From Apoderus coryli (taxonomy: Eukaryota; Arthropoda; Insecta; Coleoptera; Attelabidae): a stretch of DNA of 64,000 bases. Both the position numbers and the translations under genes were made by a program. Of the stretch, positions 11,125 to 22,738 are shown in pieces. Position 1 is the first letter of the stretch. The number at the start of each line of letters is the position of its first letter. The stretch spans positions 15,444,260-15,508,259 of the forward strand of contig OU452205.1 of assembly GCA_911728435.2 (NCBI GenBank), in the 5' to 3' direction. The notes below the pieces were generated by a model, which worked only from the letters and a program-made list of their open reading frames with translations, was not told where the DNA came from and did no database searches.

Positions 11125-11775
11125 AACAGTTTATTTTTATTTATTGTTTTTTATTTATTTACTCAAACCTTTCAAACACCAGATGTTGGTAATTACATGT
11201 AAAGTTACACAGACACACTTTAACCTAAGACTTAAGCTAAATAGACTTGGACGATCACAAGAAGGGACTACATGTACTCGTATAAGGGATAAAACTAGTA
11301 TATTTCATTAAGTATCAAAATCACCGAAGACTCTAGAGAATTAGTTATTTCTTTTAACGATATGTTATTTAAATCTACATCAGTTTTTGCAATGAAAGTA
11401 TTGCAAACTTGCATCATATTATTTATAGGAGATAAACTCCCTGATTCTGTAAAAAAAGGATCTTAATTCAATATTCTCAGATTTACTTTCGGTACTTTAA
11501 ATGTAATATTGTTTATAAAATTGCAGTGTTTGTATTTTAAGTAATTTACAATAAAATAAATAAACAATACATATTGCGTTTTTCGTCTGTTTTCTAATGT
11601 CTCCAATTTATAAGTTGTAAGCATTGATTTGTACGATACCATGAATACGTTATTTTCTTTTACATATAAGAATCTTAAAAAACGCTTCTGAATCTTCTCT
11701 ATCAAATCAATATTCACGAAGGCTGTAGGCGACCATACATGTGATGCATATTCCAGTTTGAGGACGCACAAGAGT
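11125..11775 (-). pseudogene. 5'-truncated non-LTR element, minus strand
   Basis: The minus frame 11771-11463 reads MCVLKLEYASHVWSPTAFVN, then DLIEKIQKRFLRFLYVKENN and later LETLENRRKTQ. This is the conserved LxYxSxVWxPxxxxxxxxIExIQ+RFLR pattern of the C-terminal domain of Jockey/CR1-type retrotransposons, followed by LxxRR. The A/T-rich run at 11130-11160 is then its 3' tail. It sits between the plus-strand fragment ending about 11110 and a plus-strand tail at 11790-11970, so it looks like an insertion into that element. Confidence 0.75.
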
Positions 11776-11789
11776 ATTATACAGTGTAA

Positions 11790-11970
11790 TTATTGTACTG
11801 ATCTTAAACTGTTTACTGTTACGTATACGTATTTATAACTGCCTTTTAACCCTTTTTGCGACCACAGACAATTATTCAAAAATCTGTTGATATCATTGTA
11901 ATATTTCTTTTATGTTGTAAAAGTGTTTCGTATTTTTGGTTGCAAATAAACTGATTATTATTATTATTTC
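11790..11970 (+). mobile_element. 3' tail of plus-strand non-LTR element
   Basis: Resembles 5160-5270: ACTGCCTTTTAACCCTTTTT, then GCAAATAAACTGATTATTAT and TTA repeats. Probably the displaced 3' end of the element at 10237-10900. Confidence 0.6.
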
Positions 11971-12004
11971 CACCAATTGACAAAAAGTAAAAACCAAGGA
12001 AACA

Positions 12005-12731
12005 ATTATTATTAAATATTTTTTATTAGTGCGTTTTGTGCTATTCAACCGTAAATATCTCGATAACCGTTGACTTTAGGTAAATTTTATAACATATCTT
12101 ATGGAGATACAAAAATAATAATAATAATAATATACAGGGGTTTATATTTCTTGAAACCTAAAAATTTTTTTTTTTTAAATAACTTTTTTAACGTCATGTA
12201 TAACGTTTGAGAATTATCGCCTACTTCAGGTACAATTTCAAAACGTAATTTAACACACATTTAAAGAAGTTGGTACACATAACATCGCGATCCACAGAGA
12301 GCAAAATTAATAAAACAATATATAAAAAAAAAGATAGCCTTAATAATTTTTTACTTAAATTTTAATTTTATGTGGCCTATATCGCTTTTTACTTGAATAA
12401 TCAAAATATATTAATACTGCAATATGTCCTTAATAATAATAGTAGCCCATGAATTAGTTTTTTTTTTGGTACTGACATTGCTATCAATTGGTTTTTTTGT
12501 CTATAACCCAGAACCTAAATTCGAAGTATATCTTTATGTATAAAAATATACAAGGAGCTCCATAAGCAAAATATATATGTAACTACGTTTATCTACCACA
12601 CGCTCGACCCTGTATACTTTTCTGTAACGTGATAAATCAGGTAACTTAACACCAAAAGTCATATATGCGAGCGTTTCCAAAAAAAATTAAAAACTTTTAT
12701 CGAGTTTATGCGTGACTTTTCGTCCTTACTG
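12005..12731 (-). mobile_element. MITE copy 2 (minus orientation)
   Basis: The right edge, read on the minus strand, begins CAGTAAGGACGAAAAGTCAC and matches copy 1 at 7529. Internal blocks CTCGACCCTGTATACTTTTC (12602) and AAATATCTCGATAACCGTTG (12051) are the reverse complement of sequence in copy 1. It carries a TAA/ATA repeat run at 12116-12132. No coding capacity was recognised. Confidence 0.55.
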
Positions 12732-12839
12732 TATACGTATAATATATGCCATGCAACAAAGCGTTTATATGAAGCATATTATTCTACATTATATGGACCG
12801 TGCCTGGTTTGTTTGGCCACCTTATTGTAGCACAATATA

Positions 12840-13769
12840 CAGGGTGATTCAGCCTGAGTGGCCTTTTTTTTTTCGGGAACTCCAAAAGGTATGTTGCTGA
12901 AACTTTGGGTTTCAGTAACATCGGAAAGGTTCTATAATGGTGTACTATTTCCGGGTTTACGCAACGATCTACTTTGTTATTTTAAATGGAAGGACCACAT
13001 ATTTTTTTTTTAGATTCCCTATAATATTTAAAGGCCACTTTGTTAAGCATTCCCTATACCAAAACCTAACAAATTTTTTTCTACAATTGTTTGCGAAAAA
13101 GTTGACGTTCTTCGACTTCAACAAAAAATCAATATTTTTATGATAATTCCTTTCAACCAAGCAAAATTTTAGCATACCTTAGAGGGAATACTGAGTATAC
13201 AAATGATATAGTCCAAGGTCGTCAGCCAGTTGCAGAACAAGATTTAATTGAACTTAAAGTTTGAGAGTTAAAAAAATTGACTTTTCCTAGTAAACACGTG
13301 GTTCAAGTTTAAAATCAATTACACCTTGTTCTGCAACTGCCTGACGACATTGGACTACATCGTTTGTATTTTCAGTATTCAACAATACTGAAAATACAAA
13401 ATTTTAGAATACATTAATTCTAAAATTTTGTTTACTTGAATGAAATAATCATAAAAATATTATTTTTTTGTAGAAGTCGAAAAACGTCAACTTCTTCGCA
13501 AAAAAAAATGTAAGAAAAAAACTGTTAGGCTTTGGTATAGGGAATGTATAACAAAGTGGCTTTTAAATTTTAAAGGGAATTTGAAAAAAAAATAAAAAAT
13601 ATGGTCCTTCCATTTAAAATAGCCGCATAACCAGAAGTCATATTGTATACCCGGAAATAGAACACCAATATAGAACCTTTCCGATATTACCGAACCCCAA
13701 AGTTTCAGCAACATATCTTTTGTAGTTCCTGAGAACTTTGAATAGGCCATTCAGGATAAATCACCCTGT
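12840..13769. mobile_element. foldback element with ~370-bp inverted arms
   Basis: The left end CAGGGTGATTCAGCC and the right end AATCACCCTG are inverted and flanked by TA on both sides. Long blocks mirror one another: GTTGCTGAAACTTTGGG (12891) with CCCAAAGTTTCAGCAAC (13695), and the TGGAAGGACCACATA region with its reverse complement near 13600. The centre (13210-13365) is also inverted (GTCGTCAGCCAGTTGCAG with its complement). No gene is present. Same CAGGGT-end class as 50010-51270 and 52737-58311. Confidence 0.85.
13363..13429. repeat. two adjacent short-loop hairpins
   Basis: A 17-bp perfect arm (TTTGTATTTTCAGTATT) with loop CAAC ends at 13400. It overlaps by three bases a second hairpin with 13-bp arms (AAAATTTTAGAAT) and loop ACATTA, ending at 13429. 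Both lie within the right half of the foldback element and have no counterpart in its left half. Confidence 0.85.
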
Positions 13770-14380
13770 ATTTAAGCACTCTGTTTTTAAACTGCAAATA
13801 AGGAATTATTTTATAAAATATATTTAATGTAATAAAAATATGTATTCCAAAATATGCTCGAGTTTGGGGACTATTTTTCTTCCATTATTATAATAGTTAA
13901 ACAACACTCATTATACTTACTCGTGAATAGTATTTCGTTATTTAATACCAATTGACCAATAATTAGAGTCGTTTTAATGTTATTAATTTCTATTTTAAAA
14001 ATTAGTTGCTAGTAGATGCATTTTCAGTCTTGTTTGTATTTTCTCGTCTGTTGCTTGTTATACTACCTATTTCCGTCTAGATACACCAAATGGCTTACCA
14101 TGCATGCGCATATAGGTTCGAAATTTTTTTATAAATTGGTATTTGTACAATTTTTTTAATTTCAAAAAGAATTTTTGCATTTTTTAAAGTATTTCCAAAA
14201 CTCCAAATAATCGTGGATAATTTAGTCATCATCGGGTGTGTAACAAGGCCATTATTTACTCACATGATTTTCATATTCGTGAATAATAGCCCTCCTTATA
14301 CACTCGATAAAGAATACAATATTTTCTATCATTCAGTATTTTAGGAACACTCAAAAACATAATAAATCTTATAGGTAATA

Positions 14381-14484
14381 GTATATTGTGCAGCGAGCAC
14401 GGAATGATAATTTCCCACGAGTGGCGCATGCTGCAAATTTATATGACTGGGAAATTATCATTCCGTGTGAGCTGTACACTATAC
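14381..14484. repeat. 104-bp inverted repeat (possible tiny MITE)
   Basis: The arms of about 42 bases contain a perfect 20-base core (CACGGAATGATAATTTCCCA and its complement), and flanking GTATATTGTGCAGC pairs with GCTGTACACTATAC. The loop is about 22 bases. It may be a foldback element or an RNA hairpin. No target duplication was seen. Confidence 0.7.
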
Positions 14485-15279
14485 TTTTTTGACGACTATA
14501 ATACTTTTTGAAAAATCCCAAGCCGTATTTACATTAGCTACAAACACAAATTTTTGTCTTTTTTATCATTTCTATTTTCTATTAGACGCGGCGCTATAAT
14601 AGTAACGAATTGTAACAATAATTACCATAGGTACCTTATTTGTGTGCTACAAGTTAGTCGCTCATTGTGCAACGGTTTTAATATAGAGCAGACAATGAAC
14701 CACTTTCCTTAATGCACAATTAAATAACAGTTGACATGACATTTTTTACCATAGTCGTAGATAATGTTTAGAATGCCCTTCATAAAAATAACGTGTCTAA
14801 AAGGAGCAATCTATTATTATAGACCCTAAATTTCAATAATCCAGTACATTATTTGTCCAATAGATAATATTATGTAAGTTCCTTTTTGTGCACAAAATTT
14901 GATAGTATTTCTCCAGAGCTTTGTGATACTAAATGTGCATATTGAACGCGATATTTCTGTAGCGTTTCAAAAATACTGTACGACATCGTTTAGAATATAC
15001 GCTTTTAAAGTGTATCATTCTTCACTGTGTGTCGTACTATACATACAATGGTACTATATAAACTTCCCGCTACTTTCTAAACATAGATCTAGACCTTCCA
15101 AAATTCGTCTCACATACTGGGGGAGATTTATTACTTAAATGAGCACTTAAAAAATAAACTGTCCTGACAATATTCTCCTTTTGTTAAACACTGACTGTGA
15201 ATTTGAGGTTTGGACCCTTACTTTCCCTCAAATATAGAAAAAAATGTCAAGGATTGTTCAGTTTTTGAGATAGGGGATA
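14485..15279. other. unassigned DNA
   Basis: No domains. The frame at 14899-15138 shows no family pattern. Confidence 0.35.
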
Positions 15280-15281
15280 TA

Positions 15282-16902
15282 CACTATTGGACAAAAGTAG
15301 AGCAACACTTTCGAAAAATTCGACAAATCTCGATTTTATAATATTAAATGCATGATATCGTATTTAAATACGTCGTGTCTTAAATATCAACGTAGGCTGC
15401 AACTGCTTTTTCCAACAATCAAAACAAATGAACTGATTTTGACGTAAACTTTTAATACAATATTGTAATGCGCCAAAAGTAAAGCAACATTTTAATATTT
15501 GCCTAAAAAAGAAAGGTTTTAGTGACAGTAAAGGTTAAAATATTTTTGCTGAGTTTATTTTATGGTTAATTAATATTTCTGTGCTGGATTAATCATGCCA
15601 AGAGGTATTCCAATTTCGAAAGAATTAAAACAGAGAGTAGTGATTGCACACTTGTAAGGTACAATACAAGCCCAATTGCAAGACGGTTTGTTTTTACCCA
15701 GAGACAGCGTATCCAAAATAATTTCAAGTTACAATGAAAGGGTACATTTAGAGAATATACCAAAATTGGCAAGCTCGAGAAAAACAATAACTAAGACAGA
15801 CAGACGCCTTAAAAGAATTTCCCAAAACAATCCTTGAATGTCTGCACCTAGAATAATGGCTGAAATTTCCGCAATTGAGGATAGGCCACGGACAGTTCAA
15901 AGAAGGTTGGTAGACGCAAAGTTATTTAGTAGACGCCCGGCTAAAAAGCCGCTTATTTCGGCAAGAAATGGAGTGGCTAGGTTTGAATTTGCACGTGAAC
16001 ATTTAAATTGGACAGTAGACGATTGGGAAAAAGTGTTATTTAGCGATGAAACGCGTTATAAAATTTTCAATTATGATAGAATGAAGCATATAAGACGGCC
16101 AATCAATCTAAGATTTCATCCCAAATACGTTACACCCACAGGTAAAGGCAGTGTTTTCCATGGGGTTGTTTCTCATGGAATGGGGTGGGTCCTTTAAACT
16201 TCATTAATGACACCATGGATCGATTTGTATATAGAGATCTAATGCAAAATGAAATGTTGTCTTATGCAGAGTGGGAAATACCGTTGCATTTTATTTTTTA
16301 ATAGGATAACGATCAAAAACACTTCCGAATTGTTTAAGAGTGGTTTCAAGAAAATAACGTTCTGGTTTTGGAGTGGGCGGCACTATATCGTCAGACCTTT
16401 GATTTTATTTAAAACCTATGTGAAGAAGTTCAGCGTGGAATTCGTACACAAGTATTCAGAAATAAACCATCATTGGTAAATAAAATCAATGGAGTTTGGA
16501 AAAACCTTTACGATAATACTGCCCAAAAATTGATTGCTTCAATGCTGCGACGTTGCTGGCAAATAATAAATAATAATGGATGTTCTATTAATTATTAACA
16601 TAATACTTTTAGCTATTTTAATTATTAAATGTGTTTAATGTTTCTTTTATCGTAATATGTAAAATAAAATACTGTTGACACAATTTGTTGCTTTACTTTT
16701 GTCGCACTTCATTTCTTCGATCTTTATAATTATAAATATTTCTGTACCTGCATTTCGTTTAAAGTACCAAAATATTGTGAAATATTACTAATATTGGGGA
16801 TAATATTTTATTAAAATTAACTGGGGATTACAATAATATTTAATTAGTTCTTCAAATTCAAAAAATAAAAGCACTTTGTTGCTCTACTTTTGTCCAATAG
16901 TG
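15282..16902 (+). mobile_element. complete Tc1-like element with TA duplication
   Basis: CACTATTGGACAAAAGTAGA at 15282 is mirrored by CTACTTTTGTCCAATAGTG ending at 16902, each flanked by TA (15280-15281, 16903-16904), the hallmark of Tc1/mariner insertion. Inverted similarity continues inward (GCAACAC...). The element is 1621 bp long, a normal size for the family, and holds one broken transposase gene. Confidence 0.95.
15598..16596 (+). pseudogene. Tc1-like DD34E transposase, broken
   Basis: The gene starts MPRGIPISKELKQRVVIAHL, a helix-turn-helix DNA-binding start, then a stop. 15838-16197 gives MSAPRIMAEIS and the second helix-turn-helix region, then WTVDDWEKVLFSDET with the first catalytic aspartate, followed by a frameshift after GVVSHGMGWV. 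The second aspartate is in QDNDQKHF (about 16300). The third acidic position, expected in an IENLW-like motif, falls at a stop codon (FDFI*NLCEEV, about 16410). At least four disruptions, so inactive. Confidence 0.9.
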
Positions 16903-16904
16903 TA

Positions 16905-18780
16905 TATTAAATACATGGTATAAAACTAATTTTATACAACTAAATAATATTAGTGAATGTGATATAATGTTAACAATAAAATATATTACGACTTTGTATA
17001 TTGTTTTGTTTTTAATTATTTTTTTAGAATGAAATATTCCGTGATTATATATCTATTAGTTTGGTTGGGTATATTTAAGAACTTTCAATACACGGTTAAA
17101 TAATTTTTAGGCCACCCATGTTGAGCACGTAAATAGCAGTATTCCTCATGCATCCTCAGGGAGGAATTGGGAGATCGAGACACGACTAGACTTTTAGTTG
17201 ATATAAGTATACCGCTATCGCAAGTACAGAATAATATTATAGTCCATACTTTAGCATTTTACTATGCGAGCTTCTAGAGACAAATAATAAGAATTTATTC
17301 AACAGGGAGTTTTCAAAATCTCAGATAATTTAGTGTCGCTTTAATATAACAGTTAAGTCAACGCTATTAGGATTTAATAAGAATCGCAGTCATGATAATA
17401 CATTTTAACCGGCCGGTTTCTTCTTCTATACCTAGTATATCGGTGCTTAAGACCTATATTAGAAATGTAAATCGAGATAGAATTTAATACTTAGAGAATA
17501 ATAACTGCTAAAGACTTTAAAGGCAATTGGATTTTGGAAGTTCATTATTGTAGGTTTTCTTAAACATCTTATATTATATATTCACATAACGTTACGGCTT
17601 CTAGTTTCAGAATTTAAATTAAAGTTGGTAATTATTTTTTTCTTATATTTTTAAAAACAATATTTCCGAGTAACTAAAAGACCATGCAAAATCTCTTTTA
17701 TAGAAAAAAAAAATACAAAAAAATGTGTCGACCGGAATTCGAGCATTGGCCTTTTCAAGGCAACGTCGCGTCGCCTAACAAAATAAAATATCTCGGTGTT
17801 GCCGAGGCAGATGGTCTAGTGGCTAAGCACGCGGAATTGAGCAGGTTGTCCCGGTATGTATATAAGGAACACTGTGAAAGATATAAATAAAGTAATATGT
17901 CTGCATAACCCAAGGTGGAGGCCACAAGAAAAGGTATAATCTTTGATTTCTACTTTTCTTAAAAAAAAAAGAACAAAACAATATTGAATACCTACCTAAT
18001 TAACGTACGTATTTTCGCATAAAAAAAAATAATTATTAAATTTTCACATTTCACATACTGACCCACATACACTTATCGAAAAACATAAAATTCGTAATCA
18101 GAAGGACCCCAAAAATATATTTTCATCAAAATCTCCACATAAAACTTTTGGCCTGATTGCAATCAAGCCAAAAGTCTATATATTACTAGCATAATATGCG
18201 CGAGGTAAAAAGACGATTTTTTTTTGAACTATTAAATATTAGGTATAATTAATAATATGCAGTTTCCAGTTCACTGCGAAAACTTTTTATTGTCATTTAT
18301 ATCAATACAGCCTTCTAAATAATTTACTTGATGACTACGCATTAGAATATTAATATTATATTATTATAATTTAGTTGTAGAATTAAAAACACGAGAGTTT
18401 ATTACAACATGTGGTAAATGATATTGTGCCAATGTTGCAGGAGGACTTACGTCATCCAACTTTGCATTTCACTATCAGTTCGTTGTTTCAAAGAAAATAT
18501 ATTTTTAAAACAAATTTAACCTAGAATTGCAAGACAGTTGAATACCAGGGTCTTTATATTATGTAGCACTTATTCAGTTTGACTGGTGATATTTAGCAGA
18601 TATCTACTTGTGGCTACATTAAGCAAGTTTTATAGAGATATACACGGTTTGACATATTATATGTTCTGTCGGATTAAACGATTCGTTACTTGGTTTACTT
18701 CCAAAATAATTAAAAATGTTTAACGAAATCATCATACCATAGGAAATTTAAAAGCACGAACATACAGTGGTATTATGAGA
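16905..18780. other. unassigned DNA with one palindrome
   Basis: No coding family recognised. The frame at 17684-17890 and a tRNA-A-box-like string at 17813 (TGGTCTAGTGG) were considered but lack support. A 32-bp palindrome lies at 18144-18175. Confidence 0.4.
18144..18175. repeat. loopless 32-bp palindrome, one mismatch
   Basis: ACTTTTGGCCTGATTG meets CAATCAAGCCAAAAGT with no loop. One of 16 pairs is mismatched. Confidence 0.85.
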
Positions 18781-18839
18781 AATTTATCCATGTTCGACAG
18801 ACACTGAAGAATCAAATAAAAGAGGCTTTAGGATCCCAT

Positions 18840-19225
18840 TGTCGAAACCAAAATATTTTGACCATTTTTATTAAACCAGTTGCGAACTACGCAATGGAGT
18901 CTAAGACTGATGAGACTGATGGTTCTCGGGATCGTCTACGGTGTGCCATTTCTGAACAGAATGTTATTTCAGCTGCCCGGAAATTAAAGTACAAGTTGAC
19001 TTCTGGCCCCGACGTAATACCTTCATTTGTTGGTAGGGGTACAATATTTGTTGTTTCAACTGCGTTATGTGAATTTTAACTTGATGTGTGCCTTGCGACT
19101 CCGTACGGGACTGGAAGGTAGCAAAGGTGTGTCCAATTTTCAAAAGTGACGACAGGGCGCGCAATGATAGTTACCGAACATCCAAGCTGTCCAATTTGTC
19201 AAATCTGTTTGATGTTGAATTATAT
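18840..19225 (+). pseudogene. non-LTR reverse-transcriptase finger fragment
   Basis: The frame 18858-19079 includes SEQNVISAARKLKYKLTSGP followed by DVIPSF, the conserved block just before RT motif 1 in Jockey/I-type elements. In a shifted frame, DWKVAKVCPIFKSDDRARND then SYRTSKLSNLSNLFD follows, matching WKxAxVxPIFKSGDxxxxxxYRPIS. No palm domain follows; sequence after 19225 belongs to another repeat. Confidence 0.8.
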
Positions 19226-19393
19226 CTATCTATAAAATAACAAAACCTCAATTATTGTATGTGTGGGTTTTGTTGAGGGAAAATGAACTGTTACCAACTT
19301 GTCTCTGTTTACACAGTTTGCATCGGAACTGCTGATGCATAATAAATTATGTTAGAGAAGTAATCCATATGATGCAGTGGAGTGTAATTCTAT

Positions 19394-19632
19394 ATACGAA
19401 ATAAAGCACAATCGTTGTCTCCACTAAAATGTATTTTATAATATCACCGTCAACGCATAAGGGACATGTCCGCTTACTCCATCATCAGCCTGTCACATTA
19501 GTACACTTCATTATAAACCCTTATTAGACTAAAAGGTATGGAAACATTTTTCCGAAACATGTCCCTTATGCGTTGAGGTTGATATAAAATACATTTTAGT
19601 GGAGAAGACGATTGTGTTTTATTTCGTATGTA
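19394..19632. repeat. inverted repeat with hammerhead half-motifs in its arms
   Basis: The left arm 19394-19470 and right arm 19556-19632 are reverse complements (TACGAAATAAAGCACAATCG, CCACTAAAATGTATTTTATA and GACATGT are shared). The inner edge of the right arm reads CCGAAACATGTCCC, and the minus strand of the left arm reads AGGCTGATGATGGAGTAAGC leading into GGACATGTCCC. These are the 3' and 5' halves of a hammerhead of the ACATGT-stem type. The arrangement looks like two ribozyme-bearing repeats facing each other. Confidence 0.65.
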
Positions 19633-20012
19633 TTAATAAATTATGTCTCGTATGTAGGCGGTAGAAAAACATAAATATAAGTGGAAATCTTTTATTAGAA
19701 TCCCTGTATTTGAGTCGTCAATTTTTAAATCAGTTAAAAATAGAGATGTTTTTCTATTGTAACTTTCAAAACACATAATATTTAACTACTAGCACCTCAC
19801 ACAAGTAACAAATATTTCTTAGAAAACTTAGGTGTGCCATTTGTATAGAAAAGTTTAAATATTTATTAAATGATTAGTTTTGGGTATAGGTATCACAACA
19901 GAAACTTTACTCTATTTTATTCACGCACTTTTTTTCAATACCATTCAAAAATTTTCTTTTTATGTGCTCATAGTGGACTTACAGTAATAGTATATTAAGT
20001 ATCGTATAGACG

Positions 20013-21355
20013 TGTAACAAAACAAAGACACACTGGCAATAGAATATACTTTTCTCTTACCCTGTATATATATTTGGGTAGTTTAGGAATTTTTCTTTTA
20101 GTTTTATAGTTTTATACCTAACGTGTCTGGAAGTCTAATATTTTTGTAAATATTATACAACATCAGGGAATAATAAATATTATCTCTAGTGCCTTTTTCT
20201 AGTCGAAAATAGTATGTTTGTTTATGAGTTAGTCGAAAATATGAATGCATATATTAGAAAGGATAACCAGATGATTTAGTTACAGGGTGGTCACTTGCAA
20301 TATTATCGAAATACCTTCATGTAAATTAAATGTCTTTTGAACGACCTCCAACATAAGATACCTAAGTAACAACAGTCATCACAGTCGACATACTCCCTTC
20401 TTATAGGCCATTTTCTATTCTATAGTAGGTACTTCTGATTCTTATGAAGCTATTTAAAAAGACAAGTTAGATTCGTTTTGTGTTTGGTCTGGTCTAGAGG
20501 TACCAATTGTATAAAGTTAAATTAAATATTTTAATTGGTTTTTGGATTTTTCACAGTTAAGAATTATTTTCTAGTTTTGTTCTAAATTATATCAGTATAA
20601 AGATAAAGTAAATTTCATTTTCATTCTGAAATAGTGGATTCTTCTAAAGTTAAAGTTTCAGTAAGTTTTTGTTAATTCTTTTAATTGAAAGCCTTTTTGT
20701 TTGCCAAATCAGTTTTTTTTATAAAGCTTAAAGTTATTTCATTTAGTAATTGAATTATATTCAGTTTTTAATTGCAATTAAAAGTTTCGTATGAGAGTTA
20801 ACATAATTACTCGTAATTATATTAATTTACCTATTTTAAATTGTACATTAATGAATAAGATTTTCTTTTAGATTTTCATTCTTTTAATTGTTTTATTCTT
20901 TTTATTTTTACATATTTCTTTCTTTATTTGTTATTCATTTTTTTATTAATTTTAATTAGGTATTAAATTTAGTTGATTTGAAAAGCCCAAATCGTGTGTT
21001 TTATTTCAAATAAAGCTTTAGTTATGTTGTTGAACAGAAGGGTCGTTTAATTAATAATTTTCTTTTAGTAATAGTAATAAATTGAGTGAGTGATGTTTTA
21101 CCCTGTAGATATTGACAATCATTAATTTGCTCTAAATATGAAGTTTGTGATATGTAATAACTGTACTGAATTTCAATTTGTTATTTAAAAAGATTTTGGA
21201 AATACCTTAAAAAAGTTCCAAAACCATAAAAGGTTAGTAAATTTTACATTACTTTAATACAGATTAATAAAGTTGATATTCTTTGTTTGTTCTTCTTTAA
21301 TTAAAACCGCTCGTAAAGCTTGAATCGAACCAGTAACAATTTGAATAGCATATTT
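20013..21355 (+). repeat. LTR-like dispersed repeat, copy B
   Basis: Starts TGTAACAAAACAAAGACACA like 8752 and follows copy A in order to ATTTGAATAGCATAT at 21340. It contains an insertion, about 21061-21230, not present in copy A, which includes the 96-base block repeated at 22019. Interrupted after 21350 by a minus-strand non-LTR tail. Confidence 0.6.
21119..21214 (+). repeat. 96-base exact direct repeat, first copy
   Basis: Begins ATCATTAATTTGCTCTAAAT and is identical to 22019-22114, exactly 900 bases downstream. It flanks a segment that holds a minus-strand non-LTR fragment and the end of copy B. Confidence 0.95.
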
Positions 21356-22018
21356 ATTTATTTAACAATTCGGGGTACACACAGATCAAAGATCCAAAAC
21401 AGTACCCACAGTATAATATACATGTTCAGTGGGTTAATCAATAGAACTTAAAAAAAAAACAAATCATACATAAGAGTGCAAATACAATAGTTAAATAGTT
21501 AGTCAATCATGTTTCTTGCAAATATCTTAAATGTATATTTAGACATAGTGAGAAAATCGAAATCCACAATCAAAGAATTAAGTCTTTATCATCCTACAGA
21601 TAGGAGAATTTTGTCCAGCATTAGTTCGTCTAAATGGAATAACAAATAACTCATTGTTCCTCAATGTTCTAAGTGGCTCGTTAAAACTAATGTTTTCTAA
21701 AATAGAATCTGACTGCAGTAAGCCTTTTAAAATCTTAAATATAAATAATAAATCAGAGAGTTGCCTTCTCTTTTGCAATGATATTATTGAATATCTTCGC
21801 ATAATGAGATTGTAATTCACGGGAAAACTCAGTATGATGTCGGACTTATACGCCAAGTATTTCAAAAACTTATGTTGTATACTCTCGATATGTTGTATAT
21901 GTATAGCACGCATATTGCGGACACCACACTGTTGATGCAAAACTCAGCTTTCCGTAAACGAGAGAATAATATAAAGAGAGCAATGTTCTAGGATTCTTGA
22001 AATCTCTGGAATTTATCA
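21350..22018 (-). pseudogene. 5'-truncated non-LTR element, minus strand
   Basis: The TTTATTTATTTAAC run at 21354 is the tail. The minus frame 21940-21578 reads MHQQCGVRNMRAIHIQHIES, then IQHKFLKYLAYKSD, LQKRRQLSDLLFIFKILKG, and LRTLRNNELFVIPFRRTNAG. The IExIQxKFLKYL...LxxRRxxxDLxFxxKIL series is the C-terminal domain of Jockey/R1-like retrotransposons. Everything 5' of this is missing, as expected for 5' truncation on insertion. Confidence 0.8.
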
Positions 22019-22114
22019 TCATTAATTTGCTCTAAATATGAAGTTTGTGATATGTAATAACTGTACTGAATTTCAATTTGTTATTTAAAAAGATTTTGGA
22101 AATACCTTAAAAAA
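22019..22114 (+). repeat. 96-base exact direct repeat, second copy
   Basis: Identical to 21119-21214; see that entry. Continues as unrelated sequence after ACCTTAAAAAA. Confidence 0.95.
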
Positions 22115-22239
22115 TAACGGAAAAATTCCCAATCTTTGACACTTTTAGCAGCAAATTGGAAAAGTTGCATGTCATGTTTATAATGACTACTTAAAGTTTG
22201 TCGGGAAAAAACAGGAACGCCCAGTATATTAATATAATA

Positions 22240-22738
22240 ATATATTTATTTACTCTCAATCGTACAAAGTACATAGACACGTCTACATTATACTAAAATC
22301 CATAAATAAATAAAATACATCACGAATATAATATAAAAGACAAATAGCGGAACGGCAACAATTAGATATTCTAAAGAAACGATAAAAATAGGCATTGAAA
22401 TATAAATTAGGTAATCAAAAATTATAAAACTATGTAATTATAGCAGGCACTAACATATACATACACAACAAAGATCTAATGGCTAACGCAATATTCCGCA
22501 AACTCCTGCAGCGTATAGAAGATACCCGTCACCAGAAACTTTTTCAGTTCTGTTTTGAATTTTCGCTGTGGAGAACAATCTTTTATATCATCTGGTAGCA
22601 TATTAAAATAGTATATTCCGGAGTAGTGGGGCGATTTCTTGTATGACTCATGGTTAATAATTAAATCTCCTCTTTTAGACACCAGAAAAAAAAAACACAA
22701 CATCAATGCAATACAGAACATAATATGTTCGAATAGTG
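22240..22738 (-). pseudogene. non-LTR C-terminal fragment, minus strand
   Basis: The minus frame 22721-22476 reads VSKRGDLIINHESYKKSPHY, then SGIYYFNMLPDDIKDCSPQR and LKKFLVTGIFYTLQEFAEYC. YNxLPxxIK...F+..LKxFLxxxxFYxxxEF is the standard ending of CR1/Jockey-type proteins. Poly-T-like sequence at 22240-22255 is its tail. The 5' side is cut at 22738 by the TIR element. Confidence 0.75.

Noticed and set aside
17813..17890. Possible tRNA or tRNA-derived SINE head (TGGTCTAGTGG resembles an A box)
   Set aside because: No B box (GGTTCGANTCC) at the right distance and no cloverleaf folding could be drawn.
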